Part shown: positions 21,806 to 22,067 of the stretch, piece by piece
How the letters are laid out: every line of letters starts with the position of its first letter
Numbering within the stretch: the stretch's first letter is position 1
Origin: JBBIOI01 sp037443425
Lineage (GTDB): Bacteria; Desulfobacterota; BSN033; UBA1163
Length of the DNA stretch: 22,067 nt
NCBI GenBank assembly: GCA_037443425.1
Contig: JBBIOI010000054.1
Span: 1-22,067, forward strand
Reading direction: 5' to 3'
Program-made: the position numbers and the translations under genes
Notes under the pieces: model-generated
The model's input: only the letters and a program-made list of their open reading frames with translations
The model's database searches: none
Told to the model about the DNA's origin: nothing

Positions 21806-22067
21806 TCAGGCGGAAGCATCTCTTTTTCCGTGACAATTTATGTAGCATTAACTTTTCTCAATGCAATACTTATTTCGAAGCATCATTTAATCTCTAACCT
21901 AACCTGCTTCATTCCCGTGGAAACGGTATTGAGACCTCTGAAAAACTATTTAAAAATTCTTTCATAAATGGGGAGGTGGGGTGAAAAAGCCTTCGAGCGG
22001 ATACCTTTTATAGATTAGCACTATTGACAAATCCCCTTAAAATAATTGGGTTTTTTCTAAGGCGATT
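21806..22067. other. Non-coding stretch at the window edge, no supported gene
   Basis: No frame with a plausible gene was found on either strand. It contains a small hairpin (CCGT-GGAA-ACGG, 21915-21926) and a segment from 21931 (GAGACCTCTGAAAAAC) that resembles the end of some insertion sequences, from memory only. A weak CCC/GGG pairing before TTTTTT near 22033-22056 could be a terminator. None of these can be confirmed without the sequence beyond the window. Confidence 0.4.

Noticed and set aside
1..22067. CRISPR arrays, tRNA or rRNA genes, riboswitches
   Set aside because: Reading through the intergenic stretches showed no regular spaced repeats and no recognisable cloverleaf, rRNA or riboswitch core; the gaps are mostly too short to hold them.

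Overview
The window reads as chromosomal DNA of an AT-rich, double-membraned bacterium that is probably anaerobic. A lipoprotein N-acyltransferase gene (lnt) implies an outer membrane. Ferredoxin-type and aconitase-type Fe-S proteins, an EF-G2-type factor and an Mbh/Mrp-like ion-translocating cluster suggest a Desulfobacterota/Nitrospirota-like lineage. That placement is inference; no rRNA or other taxonomic marker is present. No RNA gene, CRISPR array or complete mobile element was seen.

Region 1 (1-8048, + strand) looks like one catabolic operon whose promoter lies upstream of the window. Gaps are 56 bp or less, and the last two genes overlap by 4 bp. Order: C-terminal end of a TctB-type permease small subunit, a complete TctA-type large permease subunit, an M29/NicX-like metalloenzyme, three consecutive different RraA/HMG-aldolase-family proteins, a dihydropyrimidine/dihydroorotate dehydrogenase-like flavoprotein with two C-terminal [4Fe-4S] motifs, and the large and small subunits of an aconitase-family (LeuC/LeuD-type) hydro-lyase. 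Together these look like uptake of a (poly)carboxylate followed by reduction, hydration/dehydration and aldol cleavage to central metabolites. I do not recognise this combination as a described pathway. It is the strongest candidate for something new here.

Region 2 (7999-13859) is housekeeping. lnt is on the - strand and overlaps the hydro-lyase gene tail to tail by 50 bp. A divergent EF-G2-like translation factor follows, then D-aminoacyl-tRNA deacylase (dtd) and a MEMO-AMMECR1 fusion. The fusion has two competing starts, one giving an exported and one a cytosolic form.

Region 3 (13870-21711, - strand) is an eleven-gene membrane-complex operon. In transcription order: MrpF, MrpG, MrpE, MbhD-like, MbhE-like (with an unusual insertion of about 84 residues), MrpB, MrpC, two NuoL/M/N-type antiporter subunits, a two-helix small protein and a third, C-terminally extended antiporter subunit. 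No hydrogenase or other redox subunit is inside the window. The operon may be a stand-alone cation/proton antiporter, or the membrane arm of a complex whose electron-transfer part is elsewhere. By-eye alignment suggests that proton-path lysines are replaced in two of the three large subunits.

The last 356 bases (21712-22067) hold a plausible promoter for the Mrp-like operon and otherwise no gene that I can support.
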